A stretch of 64,000 bases of DNA from Sycobia sp. Sy_11. Taxonomy: Eukaryota > Arthropoda > Insecta > Hymenoptera > Epichrysomallidae. A program made the position numbers and the translations under genes. Below, piece by piece: positions 50,760 through 61,996 of the stretch; positions within the stretch are counted from its first letter, which is position 1, and the number at the start of each line of letters is the position of its first letter. Where the stretch lies: contig JACCIC010000143.1 of the NCBI GenBank assembly GCA_018907035.1, positions 86,001 to 150,000 of the forward strand, written 5' to 3'. The notes below the pieces were generated by a model. The model saw only the letters and a list, made by a program, of their open reading frames with translations, was not told the origin of the DNA and made no database searches.

Positions 50760-53560
50760 GGATTTTCTTCATATATTATCTTTTAGATCTGTAGTTTTGA
50801 TGAATTGAAGGATTTTTGCTATTTATTTTGTAGTATTTATGCAAGACTCTATTATCGCAGCTAATTTGTATTTATTTTTAAGGTCTTGAGATTTTTCCTC
50901 ATCTTTAAGGTCTTGAGATTTTTGTATTATAGTAGGTTCGGCTTGTAATTTTTTTTCTTGTCGAAGTGAATTTTTTAAGAAAGTAAACTGTATGTCTATT
51001 TTGTTTCTGTTTAGGTCTAAAATCATATTTTGGATTTTTAATATAATTGAAAATCTTGAATAAGGATTAATTATTTCTTACAAAATGGGTTTCGAGTTGG
51101 TTGATACAGCATCGTTAGTATATGTTTTATATTTTAATTTTTTCATAGGTTTGATTACTGCAATTGCGTTGCACGTGAATGGCGGTAGGATTTTTGGGAG
51201 ATTGAAAATATATTTTTTCCCGTGCTTATAGAGAATTATTTTATGCTTATGTTGTTTGTTTGCCCCAAATGTATATAAATACTTATTTTTTTCTCGATAT
51301 CCGGGGTCTTCTTTTATTACTTTTGTTTAAAAAATACGTTGAGGTAGTGCCGGATAACTTTTGGTGAGGATTTGAGGGATTGCTCCTTTAGAATAGTTTA
51401 GGAAATCTTGAATTCTTAAAGTTCTCGGTTTTGGAAGCTTCGTTTTTTTATTGTAATATTTTTTATTCATTGCTCCAAATAATGCAATGTGTGCTGGGTT
51501 ATTTGGAGCAGCTTTTATTTTACAGATATAATTAACGATAACTTTTAGTCTCGTACATTTTAAGGGAGGAAGTCCATGCTAACATGTTGTTAATAAAACT
51601 TGTTCTATAAGTTCGCACTAGAATTCTGATAGCCAAATCCACTTTGATATGGGTTTAGTAATTTTTGTTCTTTTAATTCTGATTTTAATCTTTAATTCAG
51701 TATTTTTGCTAATGAGTTACAAAGTGTACACGTTAAAGATTAAGTCTGTAATTTTTTGCTATTGACTGATCTCTTTCTAGTTTAGGTATAGTGACGACTA
51801 TAGACTCTGTCCACATTTTTGGGGAAAGGCCCTTCTTCCATATTTGGTTTCGAACCATTTCCTTATAAATGCTAGAGCTTTTTGCGGTAAATTTGTTAAT
51901 AATATATCGGGTTCTATACAAGAGTGTTTACATTGTTTTAGGGTAATAAAAGTGTCTTCATATGTTATGTTGTCATTGTAGTTCGCCTCAATAGCTTCCT
52001 GCTGTAATTACTGTTTTTGTATATTGTTTTATATATATTGCATTCTTTTTTGTAGTTGTCATCGTCAGAATTTGAAGCAAATATATTTGCTAGCTCGTTA
52101 GATATATCTGCAGGAGTTGTTAGGTTTTTGCTTTCGCTGCATAAATTTGTAATTCTGGAAACTTTTTTCCTTTGATCTGTTATATTTTACGAATATTTTT
52201 GTTAATGGTGTTTTGATTTAATTCTGCTGTGTAAGCTTGCCAGTATCTGGGTTTATTTTCTAAAAATTCGTTTCGGCGTATAGTTTTCATTTTGTTATAT
52301 TATAATTTGTTTATGAACGTTTTATATTTTCTATAAATATTGAATGCATATTTTGTATTCTCTTCAGCCATTTTACATTCTTTGTTCTACCGTGGAACTT
52401 GATTTTTATTGTTTTTAATTTTTATTTTAGGAACGTTTTTATTTGCATTGTTTTTAATCATTTTCCTGAATGCCGTTATTATTATATCGATAGTCTGTGA
52501 ATGAATGTTTTCAATTTCTAGATTCCTTATATGATTTTCTATTTTATTTTGATAAGCTACACAGTCTACATTCTTAAAATTCAAAGGTAGAAAATCTGAT
52601 TTAAGATTTTCGTTGTTGCCATATATTTATTGGATAATGATCGCTATGATACGAATCTTTAGCTACCTCCCATTCTATATCGTTTGAAGAGAATTCAAAA
52701 TTTTGTTCATAGATTACAAACCGTAATATTCTTAGATACATAGCACAATATAGCTACCGCTTCTATTTTGGTGTTAATATTTAGGTAATTGTAACTCCAC
52801 CATTGTTGCTTCAACTTGCTTTATTTCCATCTGTTCTAGTTTGATAAATTCCATTATATCCTTTTATTTTTGTACAGATATCTTCTTTGAAGTGAGTCTC
52901 CCGTAGGTATAATTTGCAGGTCTTTCTCTTTTATGAACATGTCTAAATATAGTTTTCACTTTTAGAATCCATTTAAGTTCCATTGTATTAGTTTAGTATG
53001 CATAATTTTGATATTCTGAATTTACCTTGGTATTTATTCATTTATATCTGTGTTCGTATTGTGTTCTTTAAAATTTAAATGTTCTATTTTTTTTATTAAT
53101 CTAGTGAATTGATTTTTGTACTACGGCCTTCCAGTAGAGGGTAAAGTTATGCTCGGTATTCATTCGTATATTAATCTATTTTATATATTGTAATTCGATT
53201 TCCGTATGTTTTATTTAATAAATTTACAAAACTGTAGTAGTTCAGGGGAAAATCATTTTGTTTTTCTGTTATTCTTTCATATAGTGGCATCAATGTAGTG
53301 TAAAAATCTTTTTTGGATTTTTTGTCGTTTTTATTTTTTACCTCCAAATTCAACTTTTTATTTTTTGTTATAGGAGGTTTAAATTTATGTCTTACTATTT
53401 TTGCTCATTGTCTCTTTAAGATAAAGAGCATATGCTTGACTCTGAATCAGAAATTTCACTTTCGTTTGTATGTGCTTGCAACGATGATGAAGTTGATAGT
53501 ACGCGTTTCAGACTAAATTTCGTGGTATTCCAAACTAATCTAAGATCGTTGATATTGTAT
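50760..53560 (-). mobile_element. Decayed Jockey-superfamily LINE (ORF1, endonuclease and RT relics)
   Basis: Reading the minus strand, LINE landmarks appear in order across many frameshifts and stops. An ORF1-like segment lies at 53171-53400 (DFPLNYYSFVNLLNKTYGN). An endonuclease start follows near 53010-52970 (HTKLIQWNLNG). The endonuclease end motif WEVAKDSYHSDHYPI at about 52680-52630 matches the SYGSDHYPI signature of Jockey-type enzymes. The inter-domain region is at 52590-52200, and the RT block KMWTESIVVTIPKLE...NYR is at about 51815-51735. C-terminal remnants run to 50823. A 27-bp tandem repeat (SQDLK units) lies at 50877-50930. No part is functional. The 5' and 3' limits are approximate. 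Confidence 0.75.
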
Positions 53561-53889
53561 TGATAATGCGTATTTATATTTATTGGTTCTTCTGTTCTCT
53601 TTGGAATTTCGTATTATGTTTCTGTTTGTGTTGGTATTTCTGTATTAAACCTAGTTCGTGCATTCAGCATCTAATGAAGGACATTTTATATTAAAGGCTA
53701 ACATCAAATCTTTTACTTTATTTTCAATTATGTCGTGTGGTATTTCAGGGTATACATTTGCCAGTGTTCTTTTTTTGTAAGAATCTTGTAAAGATTTTTT
53801 GCAAAAATTTGTAAAGAGTTACGTATAAAATCGTATAAAATAATTATGAAGGTATTGCATAAGCCCTATAACATTATTTTATCCGATTT

Positions 53890-53976
53890 TTACCATTCAA
53901 AGTTCCTTGTGATCAGTATTTTTGCCAGTTTTGCCGATATCATACTGCTAATATGAACAGTTATATCTGGGACACC

Positions 53977-53978
<2 letters not shown>
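53890..53978 (-). repeat. Possible repeat end (CACGGTGTCCCAGATATAAC motif)
   Basis: On the minus strand the unique sequence next to the (AT)n tract begins CACGGTGTCCCAG and continues as a 29-codon open segment (starts HGVPDITVHISSM). GGTGTCCCAG-type starts abutting AT repeats are a pattern I associate with dispersed insect repeats, but there is no second copy in the window to prove it. Confidence 0.25.

Positions 53979-54027
<49 letters not shown>
53979..54027. repeat. (AT)n microsatellite
   Basis: Pure AT repeat of about 24 units, separating two protein-like minus-strand segments. Confidence 0.97.
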
Positions 54028-54029
<2 letters not shown>

Positions 54030-54074
54030 GGTAATTATAATAATGTAATATATAATGGTGATAATAATATGTTT

Positions 54075-54228
54075 GTGGCACTCGTATATTATTAAAGTTA
54101 AATCTAAATCGTGCGTAGTTTGTATGCTTAATTATACTTTGTAGTTCTCCTAAATGTGCTTCCTCAGTATGCAATGCGCGGGTCCGAGTTCTAAAAGACG
54201 AATAAAGGTTGAGAACTTTAACTTTCAA
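54075..54228 (-). pseudogene. Possible retroelement or coding fragment, unknown
   Basis: A minus-strand frame starting at ATG 54228 gives about 50 residues of balanced composition (for example RALHTEEAHLGELQSIIKHT) before it runs into AT-repeat-like Tyr/His codons. The arrangement 'RAL...E..hL.EL..I......' vaguely resembles the region after the catalytic core in some reverse transcriptases. This is a suggestion only; a chance ORF or a fragment of an unknown gene is equally possible. Confidence 0.22.
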
Positions 54229-54490
54229 ATTACAATATTTACAGGCGATTCTTTACCTGAATTGTTTGATCGCTCTGTTTTTAGCTTCATTTTAAATAAT
54301 AAGAAACAACGAAAAATGTTCCCATATTCATAAGCTTTTTTTTCATTATCAATATTAAAGAATACAATTTTTTTATCAATGATTCGAGACTGGAAGTGAA
54401 AGAGAAGAAAGGGGACATTTTGTGTATTAGCTGCAATCTCACATTGCCACATTGATTCGAGTGATTACTACTTTAATTAAGGTATGTATG

Positions 54491-54541
<51 letters not shown>

Positions 54542-55300
54542 TATATAAATATTATGAAAATAGGAATGATCGAAATTATTTTTAATAAATGTGAAATGGA
54601 GCTAAAAAATAAATGATCTATGTCTTTATTTCTTAACGAAAGTGTCTATATCTAATATATTATAGCCTTTATAGAACTAAATGTTTCGTCATGTCGTTAA
54701 TGAACTTGTAAAGCTCAATTAGTGCAACAGCTTATAACAAAATCACAATACTGTAGAGATGTTCAATAATTGTAACTTAATTAAAAAACTTTAGAAGAAC
54801 TTTTAAGCCCATCAAGATTGAGGTGCTGACGTAGAATTATCAGGTTAAAAATATTTCTTTTTCGTAGTAATATTAATTTTTCGTAATTCTTATCCAATCG
54901 CTAATAATTAGCCATATTATAAAGTTAGCAAAAATTTAGCATTATTATTCGTCAAACGGAAAAAGTATTAAATTTCAAATAGAAATATATAAATTATAAT
55001 TTGGATATTAAATATTCTCAAAGGATCAAAACGTTAAAAAAATATAAGCATATACTCATATATATACCATGATTTATATATCCTTTATAATCTGAAAACA
55101 TAAAAATCAATACAAGTGAGAGTAAGATGTACATAAGATAAATAGTCCACATGTTTTCACATTAAAATCTAGTCTTTCACTATAAAGTAAGTAAAATTAG
55201 ATAAGTATAAATTGTCGCAAAAAGTGTATATATTATAAAAGTTCCCATCCTACTTAGTAAACGAAGAAAAATTACTTTTCGACGAGAACTTCGTATAAGC
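54229..55300. other. AT-rich non-coding stretch with (AT)n
   Basis: Contains a pure AT microsatellite at 54495-54538. No gene recognised. Confidence 0.45.
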
Positions 55301-55690
55301 TGCGAGGAGGAACTACCCGATATCTCGGTTGCGTTAGTGTACTTTAACGCAGTAACGGGTAACACTCCTATATAGTGGAGTTCCCTATATATATATATAT
55401 ATAGCGCGCGGCGACAAATCCTCTTGCATGCGCGTACCGCACCTCGCCTGACGCGCGCTAGTATACAAATGGGTGGCAAAGTTGAAAAAAAAGGGAAAAA
55501 CAGCGTGCTCGACTACCCGTACGTATATATGCATGCACTCGTCGCATCGATCGCTCTAATTCCGTTGCGCGCCGTTATAGATGTTGCGGATCGCCGGCGC
55601 TACTGCTGCGCGCGTGTGGGGAGCTAATTGGACGTTGTGGCTCTCCCCCACTCCAGCGCCAACCCCTTTGCCGCAATAACTGATCGTATA
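55301..55690. other. GC/CpG-richer island
   Basis: CpG-containing GC-richer DNA around a short (AT)n (55386-55403). Overlapping plus and minus frames lack recognisable domains. Possible regulatory DNA. Confidence 0.25.
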
Positions 55691-57190
55691 GTCGGTAATC
55701 AGCAATCAGACCGAGCTTAGATACTTCTTGGATATATAGAGCAGGCATATGATTAGAACGAAGCTGATTTTCTTCACTATATTATATACGACAACCAATC
55801 CCGAGCGTGTTATTATCGACTTTCTAGCGGGTATTGTTTAGCTATCAGGTTGAACAGACGTCGATAAAGGGCGCAATTAGCAGCTTGCCTATCATAGGTG
55901 GATTGCCTATCATTCGTTAACGAAGGGCTCGACAAATCGTACAATAATGCCCTGGTACTACGATTCGTATTCATACCTTTGATGCATATTTGTATGTAGA
56001 ATGACGGGATTTTAGGATTTTATATTTGAATATATCAAGTTGATAAATGAATGTAAGACAAGTGAGTGCATTTCAGTATAACTAAAAAAAGGTAAAAGAG
56101 TATACGGAGCCTATACGGTGTAATTTTATAATCTTCGTCAAATATTAAGATAAAGCAAATATTGGAGAAACACCTGCTCCCCAATAAAAAAAAACTTTCT
56201 CTTCAATGTTCCACACCTGAGGTTGTTCGACGCTTATAAAGTATGACTTTACTTAAAATCTAGACGAGCAGCTGCGTCAATTTCATAAAATTTTGCTCAT
56301 ACTTCATTTCTGTCCGTGCCTTATAGAATCTTATCGAAAGTAACCCCTGCTGATCACTAACGAACATAGTGCCTTTTATAAAATATATGTAAAACATTTG
56401 TACAAGCCGTATAATGAAGTTTATGTATCGATAACTAAAACTAAGAAATTTTTGTGCAAATTTCGCGTAGCATGTTAGCCTTTCATGACATTAATGGTCA
56501 TTAAGAAGCACACTGCATTAAACAATTTCAAACTGAAGAAAATTGTGTAAATTGAAAGTATAAAAGGATTTAATTGAATTTACAAAAATTGCCTTAATGT
56601 AAATTATTTTAATTAAATGCTTATAGTGGCAATATTAATATTTTTTATTTTTAGCTAAATTGTTTTATTTACTAACGGTAATAATAAATATATATTTAAA
56701 TTTACTAATTTTTCAGTATAGAATATTTCAAACACTTATTATATTATATTTAAAAAAAAATCCATATCAAAATTCATAAAAGAAAATTTTGCAAATATAT
56801 ATTCATATTTAGGGCACGTATAAATTAAAACCATATCTACATATAAGAAAAATTGAACGCTGCTAGAAAAAGATTGGATGGAAAAAGGTTTAAGCTACTG
56901 AGAAACGTTCGTTTAGTATAAAATGAAAAAAAAAATCCGAAACATTAGCTAACTTTACACAATGTACATTCGGAACGTAGAATGTTTTAGAGGATTATTT
57001 TCCATAAAAATTGCTCGACGAGGAAAGCAATAAAGACGTTGGCAAAGTTATACAAAAGCTGTAAAACTTTGCGCGCTTAATAAATATGTAAAAGCTTATA
57101 TTTTTAGTCAGCACTATAAAACGAATTACTTATTCTATCCCTCCATAAAAGTGAAAATCCCCTCTTTCCCCTAACCTCTCAAATATCGAA

Positions 57191-57237
<47 letters not shown>

Positions 57238-57459
57238 CCATCGACGATATAGAAACTGCTCTAATTAATCCCGTCCTTCTTCTCTTATACCTTTGCGCAG
57301 GAAATTGAACTTATCATCTTTCCTTCCTATCGATTCGCGTTGACACACTTTTAGACGATATATTGGATTAATTCGCCTCTATCTATCCCGCACCTTCCAC
57401 TTCCCATACAACTTTCTCAAAAGAGCTCCAAAGACCTAACCCGACGGGTATATATATAT
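55691..57459. other. AT-rich non-coding stretch
   Basis: Includes an (AT)n microsatellite at 57193-57234 and a small direct repeat (TTGCCTATCAT twice at about 55885-55910). No gene recognised. Confidence 0.45.
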
Positions 57460-57518
57460 ACGTGTTTGTGTGCGCGCGCGCGCGCGTGTGTGTGCGCGTG
57501 TGTGTGTGTGTGTGTGTG
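57460..57518. repeat. (GT)n/(GC)n microsatellite at the 3' junction of the retrotransposon
   Basis: GT and GC dinucleotide run ending directly at the element's terminal T-run (poly(A) on the element strand). On the element's sense strand this is (AC)n with some CG units. With the GT run at 61998-62033 it forms the interrupted target microsatellite. Confidence 0.95.
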
Positions 57519-57528
57519 TTTTTTTTTT

Positions 57529-57762
57529 ATTAGGCGTAGGCAGAGCAAGCTCTGCACTAGTGGCCTCTCGAAACCAGCATCCCGCCGGAACTGTCCGGGA
57601 ATATTACTATGGCGGGGCTGTTAGTTAGCCTATACGACTCCTCTTCTTATGACACTATCCTACATCCCCCATCCACACAGGTGATCAGGGGTTCGGTGTT
57701 CGTCCTCTGTATCTTAAAATAGAATCAGTTAGCCTGGTTCATCCTGGGCCATTCGCCTAGTT
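57529..57762 (-). other. 3' UTR of the R1-clade element
   Basis: Sequence between the TAG that ends the displaced C-terminal frame (57765-57763) and the terminal A-run. The last bases read CCTAATAAAAAA, so an AATAAA-like signal merges into the poly(A). The 3' UTR is what the element's reverse transcriptase is expected to recognise during target-primed reverse transcription (family knowledge). Confidence 0.7.
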
Positions 57763-57925
57763 CTATCGGCATGCATATCTAAGTTTGGTCATCACCTCTT
57801 TTGCGAAATTGGCTACTGCCTTCCAGTTTTCAGAAGATTCCAGCATTATTGATAGAATGCTCTCTGGTCTTATTGGCTTATTGATTATGTTCATCAAGTG
57901 CTCACGTTGTGTTCTAACGCTGTGT
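57763..57925 (-). pseudogene. Displaced C-terminal piece of ORF2
   Basis: In a frame shifted by one base relative to ORF2, about 50 codons are open up to TAG 57765-57763. They encode a segment (core PESILSIMLESSENW, then AVANFAKEVMTKLR) that looks like the extreme C-terminus of R1-clade ORF2 proteins. The zinc-knuckle region normally found between the RT and this tail is absent, and the junction contains a near-duplicated CACAGCGT string. An internal deletion that also shifted the frame is the simplest explanation. Confidence 0.65.
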
Positions 57926-60505
57926 CACGCTGTGTTTTTGCCATATTTCTATAGAACGATGACGTTCCACGTTTTTAGCACCTTGTAGAGAATCCACTGC
58001 GGCCTTACATATGTTATGCAGCCTAGCCAGTTCATCTGCAGCTAAATCGAAAGGAAGAATTCCGGCCAGTACCTCAGCAGCGTCGGTGGATACCGTCCTG
58101 TAACCACTAATAATACGTATACAGGAGTGACGACGGGTCGCAATGGCCAACTCACAATACGATTTAATTCCGCATGCATGACGCCAGATTGGTCCTGCAT
58201 ACATGCTGACAGAATTAACAACATAAGCTAATAGTTTCCTCTGGGGTGGACGTGGGCCACCAATGTTAGGCATGAGCCGACACAAGGCAGTTGAAACTCG
58301 TTGCGCTTTTTCGCCAGATATCTTTAGATGTTCTTTGAAATTTAACCTGGCATCAAGCTGGACACCCAAGTATCGTAAGGATGGCGCAGAACTAATGCGG
58401 CAGCTACCAACTTTAAGAGTAATACTATCTACCTTCTTACGGCTGCTGACAAGAACTACTTCTGTCTTGTGCTCCGCTAATTGTAGACCAGCCGTCTTAA
58501 TCCATCTACTGATGTTGCTGATTGCCTCATTGGCATTTTCAGTAAGTTCATCAAGGGTCTTAGCCGTCACTACTAGAGCGATATCATCGGCGTACCCTAC
58601 TGTTATTGAACCAGGCGGTTGTGGAATCCTCAACACGCCATCATACATAATATTCCACAATATAGGTCCCATAACTGAGCCCTGGGGGACTCCCGCAGTA
58701 ACCTTATGCGATACAGTGCCTTCATCCGTTCGGTATAATATTATCCTATTCTGAAAGTAGCTGGCCACGACATTCTGTAAATAACCAGGTACTCCGAACT
58801 CTTTAAGAGAACTCATAATAGAAGACCAGTGCGCTGAATTAAAGGCATTCTTGACATCTAGAGCGACAATGGCACAATACTGTTTAGTGCCACCTTTCCA
58901 TCTCTTACCACTGATTGCATTTCTTGCGGTACACACTACCAGTTTAATGGCATCGACTGTTGATTTTGATTTCCGAAATCCAAATTGGCGTGAGGATAAG
59001 CCGTGCAATCCTTCAGTGAATGCTTCCAGTCGGCTACATATTATTTTTTCAAATATTTTACCTACCGTGTCGAGCATACACAATGGCCTGTATGATGAAG
59101 GATCATGAAGTGGCTTATTGCCCTTAGGTAACAGGACTAATCTTTGAGTTTTCCAGCAATCAGGAAAAATACCCTCAAGAAGACAAGCATTATATACTTT
59201 TAGAAATATAGCTGGATTATTCTGTATCGCTAACTTAACTGCCGCATTAGGGATACCATCAGGGCCAGGGGCAGCATTGTCTCTAGTCTTAGCGTAAGCA
59301 TTATGTAGCTCCATTTCTGTTATAGGAGGTATATCGTCCGAGTGTTGCGTGCGCAGTACTGTCCCATGGATGTCATTGGGAAAGAGAGCGGAAACAATCT
59401 TATCAATCAATACCTTGCTAGTGGGTTCTATTGGTGCCCTACTCAATCGTGCCATGACTGTTTTGTATGGTCGTCCCCATAAGTCATTGTTGGCCTCTGC
59501 ACACAGTTCAAGCCAGCATCGACGCTTGCTTGCCTTAATGGCCTTGACAAGCGCTCTCTGTGCTTCTATAAATAAACTATTAAACGTATCACGATGGGTG
59601 CGGGCTCTTTGGGCAAGTCTACGTGCGCGATGACATTGTTTGCGCAATTCTGCAATTTCATTTGTCCACCAGTAGACAGATTGACGATGTTTAAATCCGC
59701 TCTTAGTCCTAGTCATCGATGCATCACATGCTTCAGAGATATGCTTCATGAGTGCATTTGCCAGATGGCCTGGTGCACCATATTCTAAACGCTCTTCTGA
59801 TATTATAGTGTCGAACACTGCACAGTCTAGCGATCTGATGTTCCATTTCCGTGTGGGCATCCACTCATTGCACTTGTTCTTTACTTTCTTCTCTGCAATC
59901 TCATACAAGATCGCCCTATGATCACTGTGGGTGTAAAGGTCGCTTACTCTCCAATTAAGGATCCGCTGAATCAAGTCATCACTGGCGAATGTTACATCAA
60001 TGACTGATTGTTTATCACTCCTAATGAAAGTGGATTCAGATCCCTTATTAACCATGTGGAGTTGAAGAGAATTAAAACCATCAAGCAGCATACTATCTCT
60101 GTTATTTGTTGAAGCACTTCCCCAGGCTGTGGACCACGCGTTAAAATCGCGAGCGATTAATAATGGTTTCTTGTCCATGGCTTCATCAATTAATTTAGTT
60201 ACGAGGATTTCAAACTGCTTGTCCGTCAAGCTTGGAGGAGCATATACACTAAAGACGTATATTTCTTGTATTTTAGCCCAGGATATCAATTCGCTCCGAT
60301 GACTCGACTGCTTTAGTACCTGCCTATTTTGACCAATCCCGAGGGCAGCTCTATTGCTTGTGTCAGTTATCCAGCGCTGTGGTCTGACCCTGTCACAATA
60401 TGGTTCGGAGATTACAGCAATGTCTATTCTTAGCTCCTTTATTGTCTGTTTCAGCAGGTCATGAGCTGCTACGAAATGGTTGGTATTCAGTTGGAGTATT
60501 CTCAT
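57914..60505 (-). CDS. ORF2: apurinic endonuclease and reverse transcriptase of the R1-clade element
   Basis: 863 codons from ATG 60505 to TAG 57914. The protein nicks target DNA and copies element RNA onto it in the nucleus. An APE-type endonuclease occupies about residues 1-215: Glu34 in ISEPY, Asp120 and Asn122 in RDFNAW, and Ser-Asp-His 194-196. The reverse transcriptase spans about 410-720: APGPDGIP at 412-419, SSYRPLCML at 470-478, QFGFR at 507-511, catalytic Asp550 in ALDVKNAF, GVPQGSVMGPIL at 605-616 and catalytic GYADD at 637-641. All catalytic residues are present. Residue 119 is Arg where related enzymes usually have Gly (GDFNAW). R1-clade ORF2 proteins are usually about 1000 residues or more with a C-terminal zinc knuckle; here the frame ends early after IEIWQK. 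The start overlaps the ORF1 stop (ATGA), as in other R1-clade elements. Confidence 0.93.
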   Translation of the reverse strand: MRILQLNTNHFVAAHDLLKQTIKELRIDIAVISEPYCDRVRPQRWITDTSNRAALGIGQNRQVLKQSSHRSELISWAKIQEIYVFSVYAPPSLTDKQFEILVTKLIDEAMDKKPLLIARDFNAWSTAWGSASTNNRDSMLLDGFNSLQLHMVNKGSESTFIRSDKQSVIDVTFASDDLIQRILNWRVSDLYTHSDHRAILYEIAEKKVKNKCNEWMPTRKWNIRSLDCAVFDTIISEERLEYGAPGHLANALMKHISEACDASMTRTKSGFKHRQSVYWWTNEIAELRKQCHRARRLAQRARTHRDTFNSLFIEAQRALVKAIKASKRRCWLELCAEANNDLWGRPYKTVMARLSRAPIEPTSKVLIDKIVSALFPNDIHGTVLRTQHSDDIPPITEMELHNAYAKTRDNAAPGPDGIPNAAVKLAIQNNPAIFLKVYNACLLEGIFPDCWKTQRLVLLPKGNKPLHDPSSYRPLCMLDTVGKIFEKIICSRLEAFTEGLHGLSSRQFGFRKSKSTVDAIKLVVCTARNAISGKRWKGGTKQYCAIVALDVKNAFNSAHWSSIMSSLKEFGVPGYLQNVVASYFQNRIILYRTDEGTVSHKVTAGVPQGSVMGPILWNIMYDGVLRIPQPPGSITVGYADDIALVVTAKTLDELTENANEAISNISRWIKTAGLQLAEHKTEVVLVSSRKKVDSITLKVGSCRISSAPSLRYLGVQLDARLNFKEHLKISGEKAQRVSTALCRLMPNIGGPRPPQRKLLAYVVNSVSMYAGPIWRHACGIKSYCELAIATRRHSCIRIISGYRTVSTDAAEVLAGILPFDLAADELARLHNICKAAVDSLQGAKNVERHRSIEIWQKHSVTQR

Positions 60506-61872
60506 GTTTTATGTCTGTTTAAAAACTCCACGGTAATCGGGCACTTATAGCTGTATGCTGGATGGTTAATCTCCTTTTTTCCTTCACATTTACAGAGTAA
60601 ACAGCAGGGCTCCTTTACACACAGCTTGGATAGATGGTCTTTTCCACCGCAGTGCCTGCAAAGTTTAGTTCTGTCAGGGCCCGAGCACACGGACGCTAAA
60701 TGGCCAATCTGCCAACACCTGAAGCAGCGCTTTATTTCGGTTTTTTTCCGAACTCTGCAGCTGACCCATCCGATTCAAACATGCCCTGCACGTAGTAACT
60801 CAGCTGCGTGGCTATATGGTACAGACACCACCGCCGTCTCAATACCCCCATAAGCTTGCCGCAAAGAACGAGCGATTAGTAGGTTAGTCTCCTTTAGCTC
60901 AAGGTGTGTTCTCAGAGCCTCTAATACTTCATCCTTTGAAGTGACCTCATCTATATCTTTAATCTCCAATGTAATGAGATTAGTCAGGACCGAATTGGAT
61001 GCGCTATGGCCAACCTTAGATTTAACAATGCGTGCCAACTCATGTGCATCTTTGGCTGTCCGTTCCAACTGAAGTACAAGGGCACCGCTTGCATTTCTGC
61101 GTATCCTGTTAACCTCATTCTTGACATGAGATAACTCCGGGTCATTCTTTATTTGACGCAGTACCTCCGCGTATGTAACTCCTTCATTGGCCTTAATCAA
61201 AATGGAGTTAGGCCTATTTCGTCCATTAAGCCTGCGTGTACTAGATAATTCTTTATCTTTGCCTTTGGGCTTCTTACGCTTGATGGTCTGCCATTGATTT
61301 TCTTTGGCTTCAGACTTCCCTGTAGGTACTCCAACCGACTCTAGTGGTCTCCTTAAGCCCAATGATGGTTCTTTCGTCCTTTTGCCACCTATTGTTTTAG
61401 GAGTGGAATCCATCCCTTCTGCTGCTCTTCGTTTGGTATCAGAGCGTAGACTCGGCGTAGTCTGAGTCACCATTTCATGAGTACCAGGACGGTGATACTG
61501 CAACAGATCATCCTCTGCCATACTGATGCATTTGTATGAGGCATTAATAGAACGAGCAAGATCCTTAATGGTCTTGTATACGTTATGCCTATCTTTAACA
61601 AAATCCAACAATTGGCTGATCTTCTCACCAAGTCGCTCTAGATGATTGTTTCTGCGCGTAATGGAGATTTCTCGATCCGTCATTTCTTGATCCATCATGA
61701 CATCTCCTTTAGTACCCAATGTACTGTCTATGATGATGTTTGATTTGCCCTCCCCAGAATCCGAGGGGCTACCACTGACCATAGAGGCTTGCACTCTATC
61801 GGAATCGGTGAGGAGATTGACCGGTCTTGCCGGAGTTACTCCCTGGGGTATATCCTTGTTTATACCAAACAT
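60502..61872 (-). pseudogene. ORF1: Gag-like RNA-binding protein with one in-frame stop
   Basis: 457 codons from ATG 61872 to TGA 60504-60502, in one frame throughout, broken only by TGA at 60777-60775 (codon 366). ORF1 proteins bind element RNA to form the ribonucleoprotein. Visible parts are an acidic, Ser/Thr-rich N-terminus (residues 28-70), a likely coiled coil (75-120) and a basic nuclear-localisation-like stretch (KRKKPKGKDKE, 198-208). A conserved Gag region follows at about 220-365, then three zinc knuckles after the stop: two exact CX2CX4HX4C (383-396 and 405-418) and a variant (424-444). The premature TGA stands where the RIGWVxC context predicts Arg, consistent with CGA to TGA by CpG transition. 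Without readthrough the product loses all zinc knuckles. Confidence 0.9.
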
Positions 61873-61996
61873 TAGTCATAATTGACCTTAAGTTCGGGAG
61901 GCCCTCCCTATTAGCTACAATTTTATTGTAGCGAGCCATCCCCTATCCGCAACCTGGGGAGGCGCCAGAATGGAGAAAGCAACAAAACTCCACACT

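Noticed and set aside
58263..59788. Plus-strand open frames opposite the retrotransposon ORF2
   Set aside because: They are antisense shadows of the ORF2 coding frame.
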